NCBI GenBank assembly: GCA_022577435.1
Contig: JAKOON010000069.1
Coordinates: 93,501-157,500, forward strand
Direction of reading: 5' to 3'
Source of the DNA: Embiotoca jacksoni
Taxonomy: Eukaryota; Chordata; Actinopteri; Embiotocidae
DNA length: 64,000 nucleotides
This document shows positions 36,801 to 50,643 of the stretch, piece after piece. Both the position numbers and the translations under genes were made by a program. A model generated the notes under the pieces. It searched no databases and had not been told where the DNA came from. It saw only the letters and a program-made list of their open reading frames with translations. Position 1 is the first letter of the stretch, and the number at the start of each line of letters is the position of its first letter.

Positions 36801-39800
36801 AAACAAACACAACAAACACACAACAAACACACAAAGAACACAACAAACACACAACACAGACACAACAAACACACAACAAACACAACACACACACAACAAA
36901 CACATAACAAACACAACAACAGACAGCACACACAACAAACAAAACAAACACACAACAAACACAACACACACAACAGACACACAACAAACACAACAAACAC
37001 ACAACAAACACACACAACAAACACACAACAAAGACCCACAACAAACACACAACAAACACACACAAACACACACACAACAAACACACACAACAAACACACA
37101 CAACAAACACAACAAACACACAACACACAACAAACACACACAACAAACACACACACAAACACACACACAACAAACACACAACAAACAAACACACACAACA
37201 AACACAACAAACACAACAAACACACAACAACAAAACAAACACACAACAAACACACACAACAAACACAAAGCAAACACAACAAACACAACAAACACACAAC
37301 ACACACAACAAACACACAACAAACACACACACAAACACACACACAACAAACACACACAACAAACACACAACAAACAAACACAACAAACACACACAACAAA
37401 CACAACAAACACACAACACAGACACAACAAACACACAACAAACACAACAAACACACACAACAATCACACAACAAACACACAACAAAAAAACACAACAAAC
37501 ACACACAACAAACACACAACACACAACAAACACACACAACAAACACAACAAACACACAACACACAACAGACACACACAACAAACACACACACAAACACAC
37601 ACACAACAAACACACAACAAACAAACACACACAACAAACACAACAAACACAACAAACACACAACACACAACAAACACACACAACAAACACACACACAAAC
37701 ACACACACAACAAACACACACAACAAACACACACAACAAACACAACAAACACACAACACACAACAAACACACACAACAAACACACACACAAACACACACA
37801 CAACAAACACACAACAAACAAACACACACAACAAACACAACAAACACAACAAACACACAACACACAACAAACACACACAAACACACACACAACAAACACA
37901 CACAACAAACACACAACAAACAAACACAACAAACACACACAACAAACACACAACAAAAAAACACAACAAACACACACAACAAACACACAACACACAACAA
38001 ACACACACAACAAACACAACAAACACACAACACACAACAAACACACACAACAAACACACACACAAACACACACACAACAAACACACAACAAACAAACACA
38101 CACAACAAACACAACAAACACAACAAACACAACAAACACACAACACACAACAAACACACACAACAAACACACACACAAACACACACACAACAAACACACA
38201 CAACAAACACACACAACAAACACAACAAACACACAACACACAACAAACACACACAACAAACACACACACAAACACACACACAACAAACACACAACAAACA
38301 AACACACACAACAAACACAACAAACACAACAAACACACACAACAAACACACACACAAACACACACAACAAACACACACAACAAACACACACAACAAACAC
38401 AACAAACACACAACACACAACAAACACACACAACAAACACACACACAAACACACACACAACAAACACACAACAAACAAACACACACAACAAACACAACAA
38501 ACACACAACACACAACAAACACACACAACAAACACACACACAAACACACACACAACAAACACACAACAAACAAACACACACAACAAACACAACAAACACA
38601 ACAAACACACAACACACAACAAACACACACAACAAACACACACACAAACACACACACAACAAACACACACAACAAACACACACAACAAACACAACAAACA
38701 CACAACACACAACAAACACACACAACAAACACACACACAAACACACACACAACAAACACACAACAAACAAACACACACAACAAACACAACAAACACAACA
38801 AACACACAACACACAACAAACACACACAAACACACACACAACAAACACACACAACAAACACACAACAAACAAACACAACAAACACACACAACAAACACAC
38901 AACAAAAAAACACAACAAACACACACAACAAACACACAACACACAACAAACACACACAACAAACACAACAAACACACAACACACAACAAACACACACAAC
39001 AAACACACACACAAACACACACACAACAAACACACAACAAACAAACACACACAACAAACACAACAAACACAACAAACACAACAAACACACAACACACAAC
39101 AAACACACACAACAAACACACACACAAACACACACACAACAAACACACACAACAAACACACACAACAAACACAACAAACACACAACACACAACAAACACA
39201 CACAACAAACACACACACAAACACACACACAACAAACACACAACAAACAAACACACACAACAAACACAACAAACACAACGAACACACACAAACACACACA
39301 CAACAAACACACACAACAAACACACAACAAACAAACACAACAAACACACACAACAAACACAACAAACACACAACACAGACACAACAAACACACAACAAAC
39401 ACAACAAACACACACAACAAACACACAACAAACACACAACAAAAAAACAAACACACAACAAACACACAACACACAACAAACACACACAACAAACATACAA
39501 CAAACAGACAACAAACACACAACAAACACACAACAAACACAAAACAAACACAACAAACACACAACAAACACACAAAGAACACAACAAACACACAACACAG
39601 ACACAACAAACACACAACAAACACAACACACACACAACAAACACATAACAAACACAACAACAGACAGCACACACAACAAACAAAACAAACACACAACAAA
39701 CACAACACACACAACAGACACACAACAAACACAACAAACACACAACAAACACACACAACAAACACACAACAAAGACCCACAACAAACACACAACAAACAC

Positions 39801-42800
39801 ACACAAACACACACACAACAAACACACACAACAAACACACACAACAAACACAACAAACACACAACACACAACAAACACACACAACAAACACACACACAAA
39901 CACACACACAACAAACACACAACAAACAAACACACACAACAAACACAACAAACACAACAAACACACAACACACAACAAACACACACAAACACACACACAA
40001 CAAACACACACAACAAACACACAACAAACAAACACAACAAACACACACAACAAACACAACAAACACACAACACAGACACAACAAACACACAACAAACACA
40101 ACAAACACACACAACAAACACACAACAAACACACAACAAAAAAACAAACACACAACAAACACACAACACACAACAAACACACACAACAAACATACAACAA
40201 ACAGACAACAAACACACAACAAACACACAACAAACACAAAACAAACACAACAAACACAACAAACACACAAAGAACACAACAAACACACAACACAGACACA
40301 ACAAACACACAACAAACACAACACACACACAACAAACACATAACAAACACAACAACAGACAGCACACACAACAAACAAAACAAACACACAACAAACACAA
40401 CACACACAACAGACACACAACAAACACAACAAACACACAACAAACACACACAACAAACACACAACAAAGACCCACAACAAACACACAACAAACACACACA
40501 ACAAACACACACAACAAACACACAACAAACACACACAACAAACACACACAACAAACACACAACAAACACACACAATACACACAACACACACAATAAACAC
40601 ACAACAAACACAACAAACACACAACAAACACACACAACACACACAACAAACACACAACTAACACACAACAAACACACACAACAAACCCACAACAAACACA
40701 CATAAAAAACACACAACAAACACAACACACACAACAAACACAACAAACACACACAACACACAACAAACACACACAAGAAACACACAACAAACACACACAA
40801 CAAACACACAACAAACACACACAACAAACACACAACAAACACACAACAAACACAACAAAGAGACAACAAACACACAACAAACACACACAACAAACACACA
40901 ACAAACACACAACACAGACACAACAAACACATAACAAACACACAACAAACACACACACAACAAACACACACAAACACACACAACAAACACACAACAAACA
41001 CACACAACAATCACACAACAAACAAACACAACAAGCACAACAAACACACAACACACAATAAACACACAACAAACACACAACACGCACAACACACACAACA
41101 AACACACAACAAACACACACCACAAACACAACAAACACACACAACAAACACAACAAACACACAACAAACACACAACAAACACACAACAAACACAACAAAC
41201 ACAACAGACACAACAGACACAACAAACACACAACAAACACAACACACACAACAAACACACAACACACACAACAAATACACAACAAACACAACAAACACAC
41301 AACAACAAAACAAACACACAACAAACACACACAACAAACACAAAGCAAACACAACAAACACAACAAACACACAACACACACAACAAACACACAACAAACA
41401 CACACACAAACACACACACAACAAACACACACAACAAACACACAACAAACAAACACAACAAACACACACAACAAACACAACAAACACACAACACAGACAC
41501 AACAAACACACAACAAACACAACAAACACACACAACAAACACACAACAAACACACAACAAAAAAACACAACAAACACACACAACACACAACAAACACACA
41601 CAACAAACACAACAAACACACAACACACAACAAACACACACAACAAACACACACACAAACACACACACAACAAACACACAACAAACAAACACACACAACA
41701 AACACAACAAACACAACAAACACACAACACACAACAAACACACACACAAACACACACACAACAAACACACACAACAAACACACACAACAAACACAACAAA
41801 CACACAACACACAACAAACACACAACAAACACACACACAAACACACACACAACAAACACACAACAAACAAACACACACAACAAACACAACAAACACAACA
41901 AACACACAACACACAACAAACACACACAAACACACACACAACAAACACACACAACAAACACACAACAAACAAACACAACAAACACACACATCAAACGCAA
42001 CAAACACACAACACAGACACAACAAACACACAACAAACACAACAAACACACACAACAAACACACAACAAACACACAACAAAAAAACAAACACACAACAAA
42101 CACACAACACACAACAAACACACACAACAAACATACAACAAACAGACAACAAACACACAACAAACACACAACAAACACAAAACAAACACAACAAACACAC
42201 AACAAACACACAAAGAACACAACAAACACACAACACAGACACAACAAACACACAACAAACACAACACACACACAACAAACACATAACAAACACAACAACA
42301 GACAGCACACACAACAAACAAAACAAACACACAACAAACACAACACACACAACAGACACACAACAAACACAACAAACACACAACAAACACACACAACAAA
42401 CACACAACAAAGACCCACAACAAACACACAACAAACACACACAAACACACACACAACAAACACACACAACAAACACACACAACAAACACAACAAACACAC
42501 AACACACAACAAACACACACAACAAACACACACACAAACACACACACAACAAACACACAACAAACAAACACACACAACAAACACAACAAACACAACAAAC
42601 ACACAACAACAAAACAAACACACAACAAACACACACAACAAACACAAAGCAAACACAACAAACACAACAAACACACAACACACACAACAAACACACAACA
42701 AACACACACACAAACACACACACAACAAACACACACAACAAACACACAACAAACAAACACAACAAACACACACAACAAACACAACAAACACACAACACAG

Positions 42801-45800
42801 ACACAACAAACACACAACAAACACAACAAACACACACAACAATCACACAACAAACACACAACAAAAAAACACAACAAACACACACAACAAACACACAACA
42901 CACAACAAACACACACAACAAACACAACAAACACACAACACACAACAAACACACACAACAAACACACACACAAACACACACACAACAAACACACAACAAA
43001 CAAACACACACAACAAACACAACAAACACAACAAACACACAACACACAACAAACACACACAACAAACACACACACAAACACACACACAACAAACACACAC
43101 AACAAACACACACAACAAACACAACAAACACACAACACACAACAAACACACACAACAAACACACACACAAACACACACACAACAAACACACAACAAACAA
43201 ACACACACAACAAACACAACAAACACAACAAACACACAACACACAACAAACACACACAAACACACACACAACAAACACACACAACAAACACACAACAAAC
43301 AAACACAACAAACACACACAACAAACACACAACAAAAAAACACAACAAACACACACAACAAACACACAACACACAACAAACACACACAACAAACACACAA
43401 CACACAACAAACACACACAACAAACACACACACAAACACACACACAACAAACACACAACAAACAAACACACACAACAAACACAACAAACACAACAAACAC
43501 AACAAACACACAACACACAACAAACACACACAACAAACACACACACAAACACACACACAACAAACACACACAACAAACACACACAACAAACACAACAAAC
43601 ACACAACACACAACAAACACACACAACAAACACACACACAAACACACACACAACAAACACACAACAAACAAACACACACAACAAACACAACAAACACAAC
43701 AAACACACACAAACACACACACAACAAACACACACAACAAACACACAACAAACAAACACAACAAACACACACAACAAACACAACAAACACACAACACAGA
43801 CACAACAAACACACAACAAACACAACAAACACACACAACAAACACACAACAAACACACAACAAAAAAACAAACACACAACAAACACACAACACACAACAA
43901 ACACACACAACAAACATACAACAAACAGACAACAAACACACAACAAACACACAACAAACACAAAACAAACACAACAAACACACAACAAACACACAAAGAA
44001 CACAACAAACACACAACACAGACACAACAAACACACAACAAACACAACACACACACAACAAACACATAACAAACACAACAACAGACAGCACACACAACAA
44101 ACAAAACAAACACACAACAAACACAACACACACAACAGACACACAACAAACACAACAAACACACAACAAACACACACAACAAACACACAACAAAGACCCA
44201 CAACAAACACACAACAAACACACACAAACACACACACAACAAACACACACAACAAACACACACAACAAACACAACAAACACACAACACACAACAAACACA
44301 CACAACAAACACACACACAAACACACACACAACAAACACACAACAAACAAACACACACAACAAACACAACAAACACAACAAACACACAACACACAACAAA
44401 CACACACAAACACACACACAACAAACACACACAACAAACACACAACAAACAAACACAACAAACACACACAACAAACACAACAAACACACAACACAGACAC
44501 AACAAACACACAACAAACACAACAAACACACACAACAAACACACAACAAACACACAACAAAAAAACAAACACACAACAAACACACAACACACAACAAACA
44601 CACACAACAAACATACAACAAACAGACAACAAACACACAACAAACACACAACAAACACAAAACAAACACAACAAACACAACAAACACACAAAGAACACAA
44701 CAAACACACAACACAGACACAACAAACACACAACAAACACAACACACACACAACAAACACATAACAAACACAACAACAGACAGCACACACAACAAACAAA
44801 ACAAACACACAACAAACACAACACACACAACAGACACACAACAAACACAACAAACACACAACAAACACACACAACAAACACACAACAAAGACCCACAACA
44901 AACACACAACAAACACACACAACAAACACACACAACAAACACACAACAAACACACACAACAAACACACACAACAAACACACAACAAACACACACAATACA
45001 CACAACACACACAACAAACACACAACAAACACAACAAACACACAACAAACACACACAACACACACAACAAACACACAACTAACACACAACAAACACACAC
45101 AACAAACCCACAACAAACACACATAACAAACACACAACAAACACAACACACACAACAAACACAACAAACACACACAACACACAACAAACACACACAAGAA
45201 ACACACAACAAACACACACAACAAACACACAACAAACACACACAACAAACACACAACAAACACACAACAAACACAACAAAGAGACAACAAACACACAACA
45301 AACACACACAACAAACACACAACAAACACACAACACAGACACAACAAACACATAACAAACACACAACAAACACACACACAACATACACACACAAACACAC
45401 ACAACAAACACACAACAAACACACACAACAATCACACAACAAACAAACACAAGCACAACAAACACACAACACACAACAAACACACAACAAACACACAACA
45501 AACACACAACAAACACAACAAACACACACAACAAGCACACAACAAACACAACAAACACACACAACAAACACACACACAACAAAAAACAAACACACAACAA
45601 ACACACACAACAAACACACACACAACAAACACACAACAAACACACAACAAACACACATCAAACAGAAAACAAACACACACACAACAAACACACAACAAAC
45701 ACAAACACACAACAAACACAAAACAAACACACAACAAACACACACAACAAACACAAAACAAACACAAAACAAACACACAACAAACACACAAACACACAAC

Positions 45801-48800
45801 AAACACACAACAAACACAACAAACACACAACAAACACACAACACACTCACACAACAAATACAACAAACACAACAAACACACATAACAAACACACAACAAA
45901 GACCCACAACAAACACACAACAAACACACACAACAAACACACACAACAAACACACAACAAACACACACAACAAACACACACAATACACACAACACACACA
46001 ATAAACACACAACAAACACAACAAACACACAACAAACACACACAACACACACAACAAACACACAACTAACACACAACAAACACACACAACAAACCCACAA
46101 CAAACACACATAACAAACACACAACAAACACAACACACACAACAAACACAACAAACACACACAACACACAACAAACACACACAAGAAACACACAACAAAC
46201 ACACACAACAAACACACAACAAACACACACAACAAACACACAACAAACACAACAAAGAGACAACAAACACACAACAAACACACACAACAAACACAAAACA
46301 AACACAAAACAAACACACAACAAACACACAAACACACAACAAACACACAACAAACACAACAAACACACAACAAACACACAACACACTCACACAACAAATA
46401 CAACAAACACAACAAACACACATAACAAACACACAACAAAGACCCACAACAAACACACAACAAACACACACAACAAACACACACAACAAACACACAACAA
46501 ACACACACAACAAACACACACAACAAACACACAACAAACACACACAATACACACAACACACACAATAAACACACAACAAACACAACAAACACACAACAAA
46601 CACACACAACACACACAACAAACACACAACTAACACACAACAAACACACACAACAAACCCACAACAAACACACATAACAAACACACAACAAACACAACAC
46701 ACACAACAAACACAACAAACACACACAACACACAACAAACACACACAAGAAACACACAACAAACACACACAACAAACACACAACAAACACACACAACAAA
46801 CACACAACAAACACACAACAAACACAACAAAGAGACAACAAACACACAACAAACACACACAACAAACACACAACAAACACACAACACAGACACAACAAAC
46901 ACATAACAAACACACAACAAACACACACACAACAAACACACACAAACACACACAACAAACACACAACAAACACACACAACAATCACACAACAAACAAACA
47001 CAACAAGCACAACAAACACACAACACACAACAAACACACAACAAACACACAACAAACACAACAAACACACACAACAAGCACACAACAAACACAACAAACA
47101 CACACAACAAACACACACACAACAAAAAACAAACACACAACAAACACACACAACAAACACACACACAACAAACACACAACAAACACACAACAAACACACA
47201 TCAAACAGAAAACAAACACACACACAACAAACACACAACAAACACAAACACACAACAAACACAAAACAAACACACAACAAACACACACAACAAACACAAA
47301 ACAAACACAAAACAAACACACAACAAACACACAAACACACAACAAACACACAACAAACACAACAAACACACAACAAACACACAACACACTCACACAACAA
47401 ATACAACAAACACAACAAACACACATAACAAACACACAACAAAGACCCACAACAAACACACAACAAACACACACAACAAACACACACAACAAACACACAA
47501 CAAACACACACAACAAACACACACAATACACACAACACACACAATAAACACACAACAAACACAACAAACACACAACAAACACACACAACACACACAACAA
47601 ACACACAACTAACACACAACAAACACACACAACAAACCCACAACAAACACACATAACAAACACACAACAAACACAACACACACAACAAACACAACAAACA
47701 CACACAACACACAACAAACACACACAAGAAACACACAACAAACACACACAACAAACACACAACAAACACACACAACAAACACACAACAAACACAACAAAG
47801 AGACAACAAACACACAACAAACACACACAACAAACACAAAACAAACACAAAACAAACACACAACAAACACACAAACACACAACAAACACACAACAAACAC
47901 AACAAACACACAACAAACACACAACACACTCACACAACAAATACAACAAACACAACAAACACACATAACAAACACACAACAAAGACCCACAACAAACACA
48001 CAACAAACACACACAACAAACACACACAACAAACACACAACAAACACACACAACAAACACACACAACAAACACACAACAAACACACACAATACACACAAC
48101 ACACACAATAAACACACAACAAACACAACAAACACACAACAAACACACAACACACACAACAAACACACAACTAACACACAACAAACACACACAACAAACC
48201 CACAACAAACACACATAACAAACACACAACAAACACAACACACACAACAAACACAACAAACACACACAACACACAACAAACACACACAAGAAACACACAA
48301 CAAACACACACAACAAACACACAACAAACACACACAACAAACACACAACAAACACAACAAAGAGACAACAAACACACAACAAACACACACAACAAACACA
48401 CAACACACACACAACAAACACACACAACAAACACACACAACAAACACACACAACAATCACACAACAAACAAACACAACAAGCACAACAAACACACAACAC
48501 ACAACAAACACACAACAAACACACAACAAACACACAACAAACACAACAAACACACACAACAAACACACACAACAAGCACACAACAAACACAACAAACACA
48601 CACAACAAACACACACACAACAAAAAACAAACACACAACAAACACACACAACAAACACACACACAACAAACACACAACAAACACACAACAAACACACATC
48701 AAACACAAAACAAACACACACACAACAAACACACAACAAACACAAACACACAACAAACACAAAACAAACACACAACAAACACACACAACAAACACAAAAC

Positions 48801-48960
48801 AAACACAAAACAAACACACAACAAACACACAAACACACAACAAACACACAACAAACACAACAAACACACAACAAACACACAACACACTCACACAACAAAT
48901 ACAACAAACACAACAAACACACATAACAAACAGACAGCAAACACAAAACAAACTCAAAAC
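3845..48960. repeat. 45-kb A/C-only satellite array with higher-order structure
   Basis: About 45 kb of short units of the form (AC)n-AACAA, typically ACACAACAAACAC or ACAACAAACAC, estimated at around 4,000 units. The plus strand is nearly all A and C; scattered G or T bases mark particular units and reveal a higher-order arrangement. The marker ACAATACACACAACACACAC recurs near 24695, 30745, 35190, 40572 and 44995 (spacings about 6.05, 4.45, 5.38 and 4.42 kb). CACACATCAAAC recurs near 21722, 26102, 36608 and 41988. Near 45.8-48.9 kb, blocks of about 540 and 1,543 bp are repeated. The very long minus-strand open frames (up to about 4,900 codons of Cys/Val/Leu/Phe) are explained by a G/T-only strand, which cannot form stop codons. 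Confidence 0.96.
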
Positions 48961-49017
48961 AAACAGAACAGATGTAGAATGTCCCTGATGTCTGTTGATG
49001 TTCACGTACACTGAAAA

Positions 49018-49365
49018 TACTCAATCAATCAGCAATCATTGACCAGCAATCAATCAGTCATTGATCAGCAATCAATTAATCAATCAATCAATCATTTGTC
49101 AACAATCAATCAGCAATCAATCATTGATCAGCAGTCATTGATCAACAATCAATCAATCAGCAATCAATCATTTATCAACAATCAATCAGCAATCATTGAT
49201 CAGCAATCAATCAATCAATCAATCAATCAGCAATCAATCTGTCATTGATCAGAATCAATCAATCAACAGTCAATCAGTCATTGATCAACAATCAATCAAT
49301 CAGCAATCATTGATCTGCAATCAATCAATCAATCAATCATCGATCATTGATCAATCTCACACATC
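49018..49365. repeat. CAATCAATCAGCAATCATTGATCAG repeat
   Basis: Irregular tandem repeat built from AATC tetramers with longer motifs such as CAATCAATCAGCAATC and ATTGATCAGCAATC. TTGATCA elements recur throughout. It directly adjoins the short reading frame at 49375-49584 on the minus strand. Confidence 0.9.
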
Positions 49366-49374
49366 AGTCAACAA

Positions 49375-49584
49375 TCAGTTTGAACACAGTTTCAGCAGAA
49401 GACCAGAAGAAGGAGGAAATGATGAAGATGATGATGAAGGTGAGGAGAGAGATGAAGGTGATGAAGACGAGGTCTCCACAGACCTGCTGGTCATCTCGTT
49501 GAGGTGTTGAGGTGAGGGTCTCGTCTCCACGGCGATGGCAAGTAAGAGGAGGAGGGGGAGGGGGAATAAAGATGAAGTTGCCAT
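49375..49584 (-). CDS. Possible first exon of a secreted protein (unidentified)
   Basis: An open frame of 69 codons on the minus strand. It begins in a good translation-start context (A at -3, G at +4). The first 22 or so residues look like a signal peptide: MATSSLF, then a PLPLLLLLAIAV hydrophobic core and a probable cleavage region ETRP. After about residue 34 the frame becomes a low-complexity Ser/Pro stretch (from TCATCA-type repeats) and stops at the AATC repeat. A splice donor CAG|GTCTGT at 49484/49483 would end an exon after about 34 residues, a size typical of peptide-hormone first exons. A CCAAT box lies upstream on the same strand (about 49664). An in-frame ATG ten codons earlier (49614) is less likely to be the start. 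No later exon was found, so it could equally be chance. Human ENO1 lies in a region with hormone genes (NPPA, NPPB, UTS2), but no mature hormone motif is visible here. Confidence 0.25.
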   Translation of the reverse strand: MATSSLFPLPLLLLLAIAVETRPSPQHLNEMTSRSVETSSSSPSSLSSPSSSSSSFPPSSGLLLKLCSN

Positions 49585-49729
49585 CTTTGTTTGGAGGGGA
49601 AAAAACAACAACAATTAAATCAAAGAAAAATCCGTCACCTTAGCGACAGATGGAGCTGCACTGTGATTGGCTGCAGCTCCTCCTGTTGGAGGACAGAAGT
49701 GTGATCTGTCAGGTCACATGAAGCTCATG

Positions 49730-49812
49730 TAGAACCAATAGAACCAATAGAACCAGTAGAATCTGTAGAACCAATAGAAATCAGTAGAACCAATAGAACC
49801 ATGATAACCAAT
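49730..49812. repeat. AGAACCAATAGAACCAGT minisatellite, left part
   Basis: Short units AGAACCAATAG, AGAACCAGTAG and AGAAATCAGT in tandem. The array is cut at CCAAT (49808-49812) by the retrotransposon and resumes at 55944. Confidence 0.9.
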
Positions 49813-50626
49813 TGTTAGGATTCCTGTCTGTTCCTAGTGTGTTTTCCCCTGTTTAACCCCCGAATACCTTTCCTCCTGTGTCCTGTCATTTCCCTGTCTG
49901 TTTTTTCTCCCTCAGCAGTACCCTCCTCCAAGCACCGCCCACTACCGCACCTCTCCAACAGCACAGCTGAGCGGCATTCCAATTGATTACGCCGGCCGCT
50001 ACTAATACTCCGGTCTCCGGCCCAGCCGGTGTCAGTTCGTCCGTTGCCTACCCGTCAACCCGTCCAGTAAGTCCGTTCCGTCTCCCGTTGTTGAGATTAC
50101 GATTCTGACCTGTTTCCTGTTTCCTGCCGTTCAGTGTCGGGCCACGGGCATCCACCTGAACGAAGAAGATTCCAGATCGTTCCTCGGAGATCATCTGCTG
50201 CAATCTTGGCAATCCTGTGTCGAGCTACGAGTGTCACACAGTCGACCCTGCCGGTTCCGTCCAGTGTCGAGCCACGGGCATCACCTGCACGAAGAGACCC
50301 TCCAGTGCGTTCCTCGGAGATCCGCTGTCGAGGTTTGGGGCGATCCTGTGTCGAGTCGCGGACGTCACACAGTCGATCCAGCCAATCAGCTCGCTGAGGA
50401 GAGATCTGGGGATTCCCCCAGCGGCGCATCGCCGTTCGGCCACGTCACCCGGCCACGTGTCAAGGGGAACCCCGGGGATTCCCTCGTGTGGCGAAGCGCA
50501 AATTGACACAGACTCTTGGCGTGCATCTCCTGTTTGTTCTCACTGCCCGGGAAATAAAGACCTGATTCCTAAGAGATTTTGCCGTGTGTCTGCATTTGGG
50601 TTCGTTGATCCCCTCACCCCATAACA
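49813..50626 (+). repeat. 5' LTR
   Basis: 814 bp, TGTTAGGATT to CCCATAACA. A polyadenylation signal AATAAA lies at 50553-50558. No TATA box is evident. If the self-primer match marks the RNA start, U3 is about 49813-50030 and transcription starts near 50031. Inside it two diverged units of about 130 bp lie in tandem, starting at 50132 and 50262; both contain CAGTGTCG, GCCACGGGCATC, GTTCCTCGGAGATC and ATCCTGTGTCGAG. Confidence 0.97.
50031..50040 (+). promoter_or_regulatory. Predicted RNA 5' end / self-primer
   Basis: GTCAGTTCGT in the LTR is the exact complement of ACGAACTGAC just behind the LTR (50629-50638). In Tf1/sushi-group elements the first roughly 11 nt of the genomic RNA fold back and prime reverse transcription, so this is the expected RNA start. 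The same sequence lies at 55348-55357 in the 3' LTR. The start site itself is inferred. Confidence 0.6.
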
Positions 50627-50638
50627 GAACGAACTGAC
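50627..50638 (+). other. Primer-binding site (self-priming type)
   Basis: GAACGAACTGAC directly follows the 5' LTR. It does not begin with TGG, so it does not match a tRNA 3' CCA end. It pairs with 50031-50042 at 11 of 12 positions, ten of them contiguous. Confidence 0.65.
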
Positions 50639-50643
50639 CAGAC

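Noticed and set aside
3821..48456. Very long minus-strand open frames (up to about 4,900 codons, Cys/Val/Leu/Phe-rich) across the satellite
   Set aside because: The minus strand is almost pure G/T. All stop codons contain A, so open frames are automatic. Several frames are open at once and the sequence is a simple repeat.
3845..48960. CRISPR-like or telomeric array
   Set aside because: There are no unique spacers between constant repeats, and units are not TTAGGG/CCCTAA. Unit length varies continuously through CA slippage, as in a satellite.
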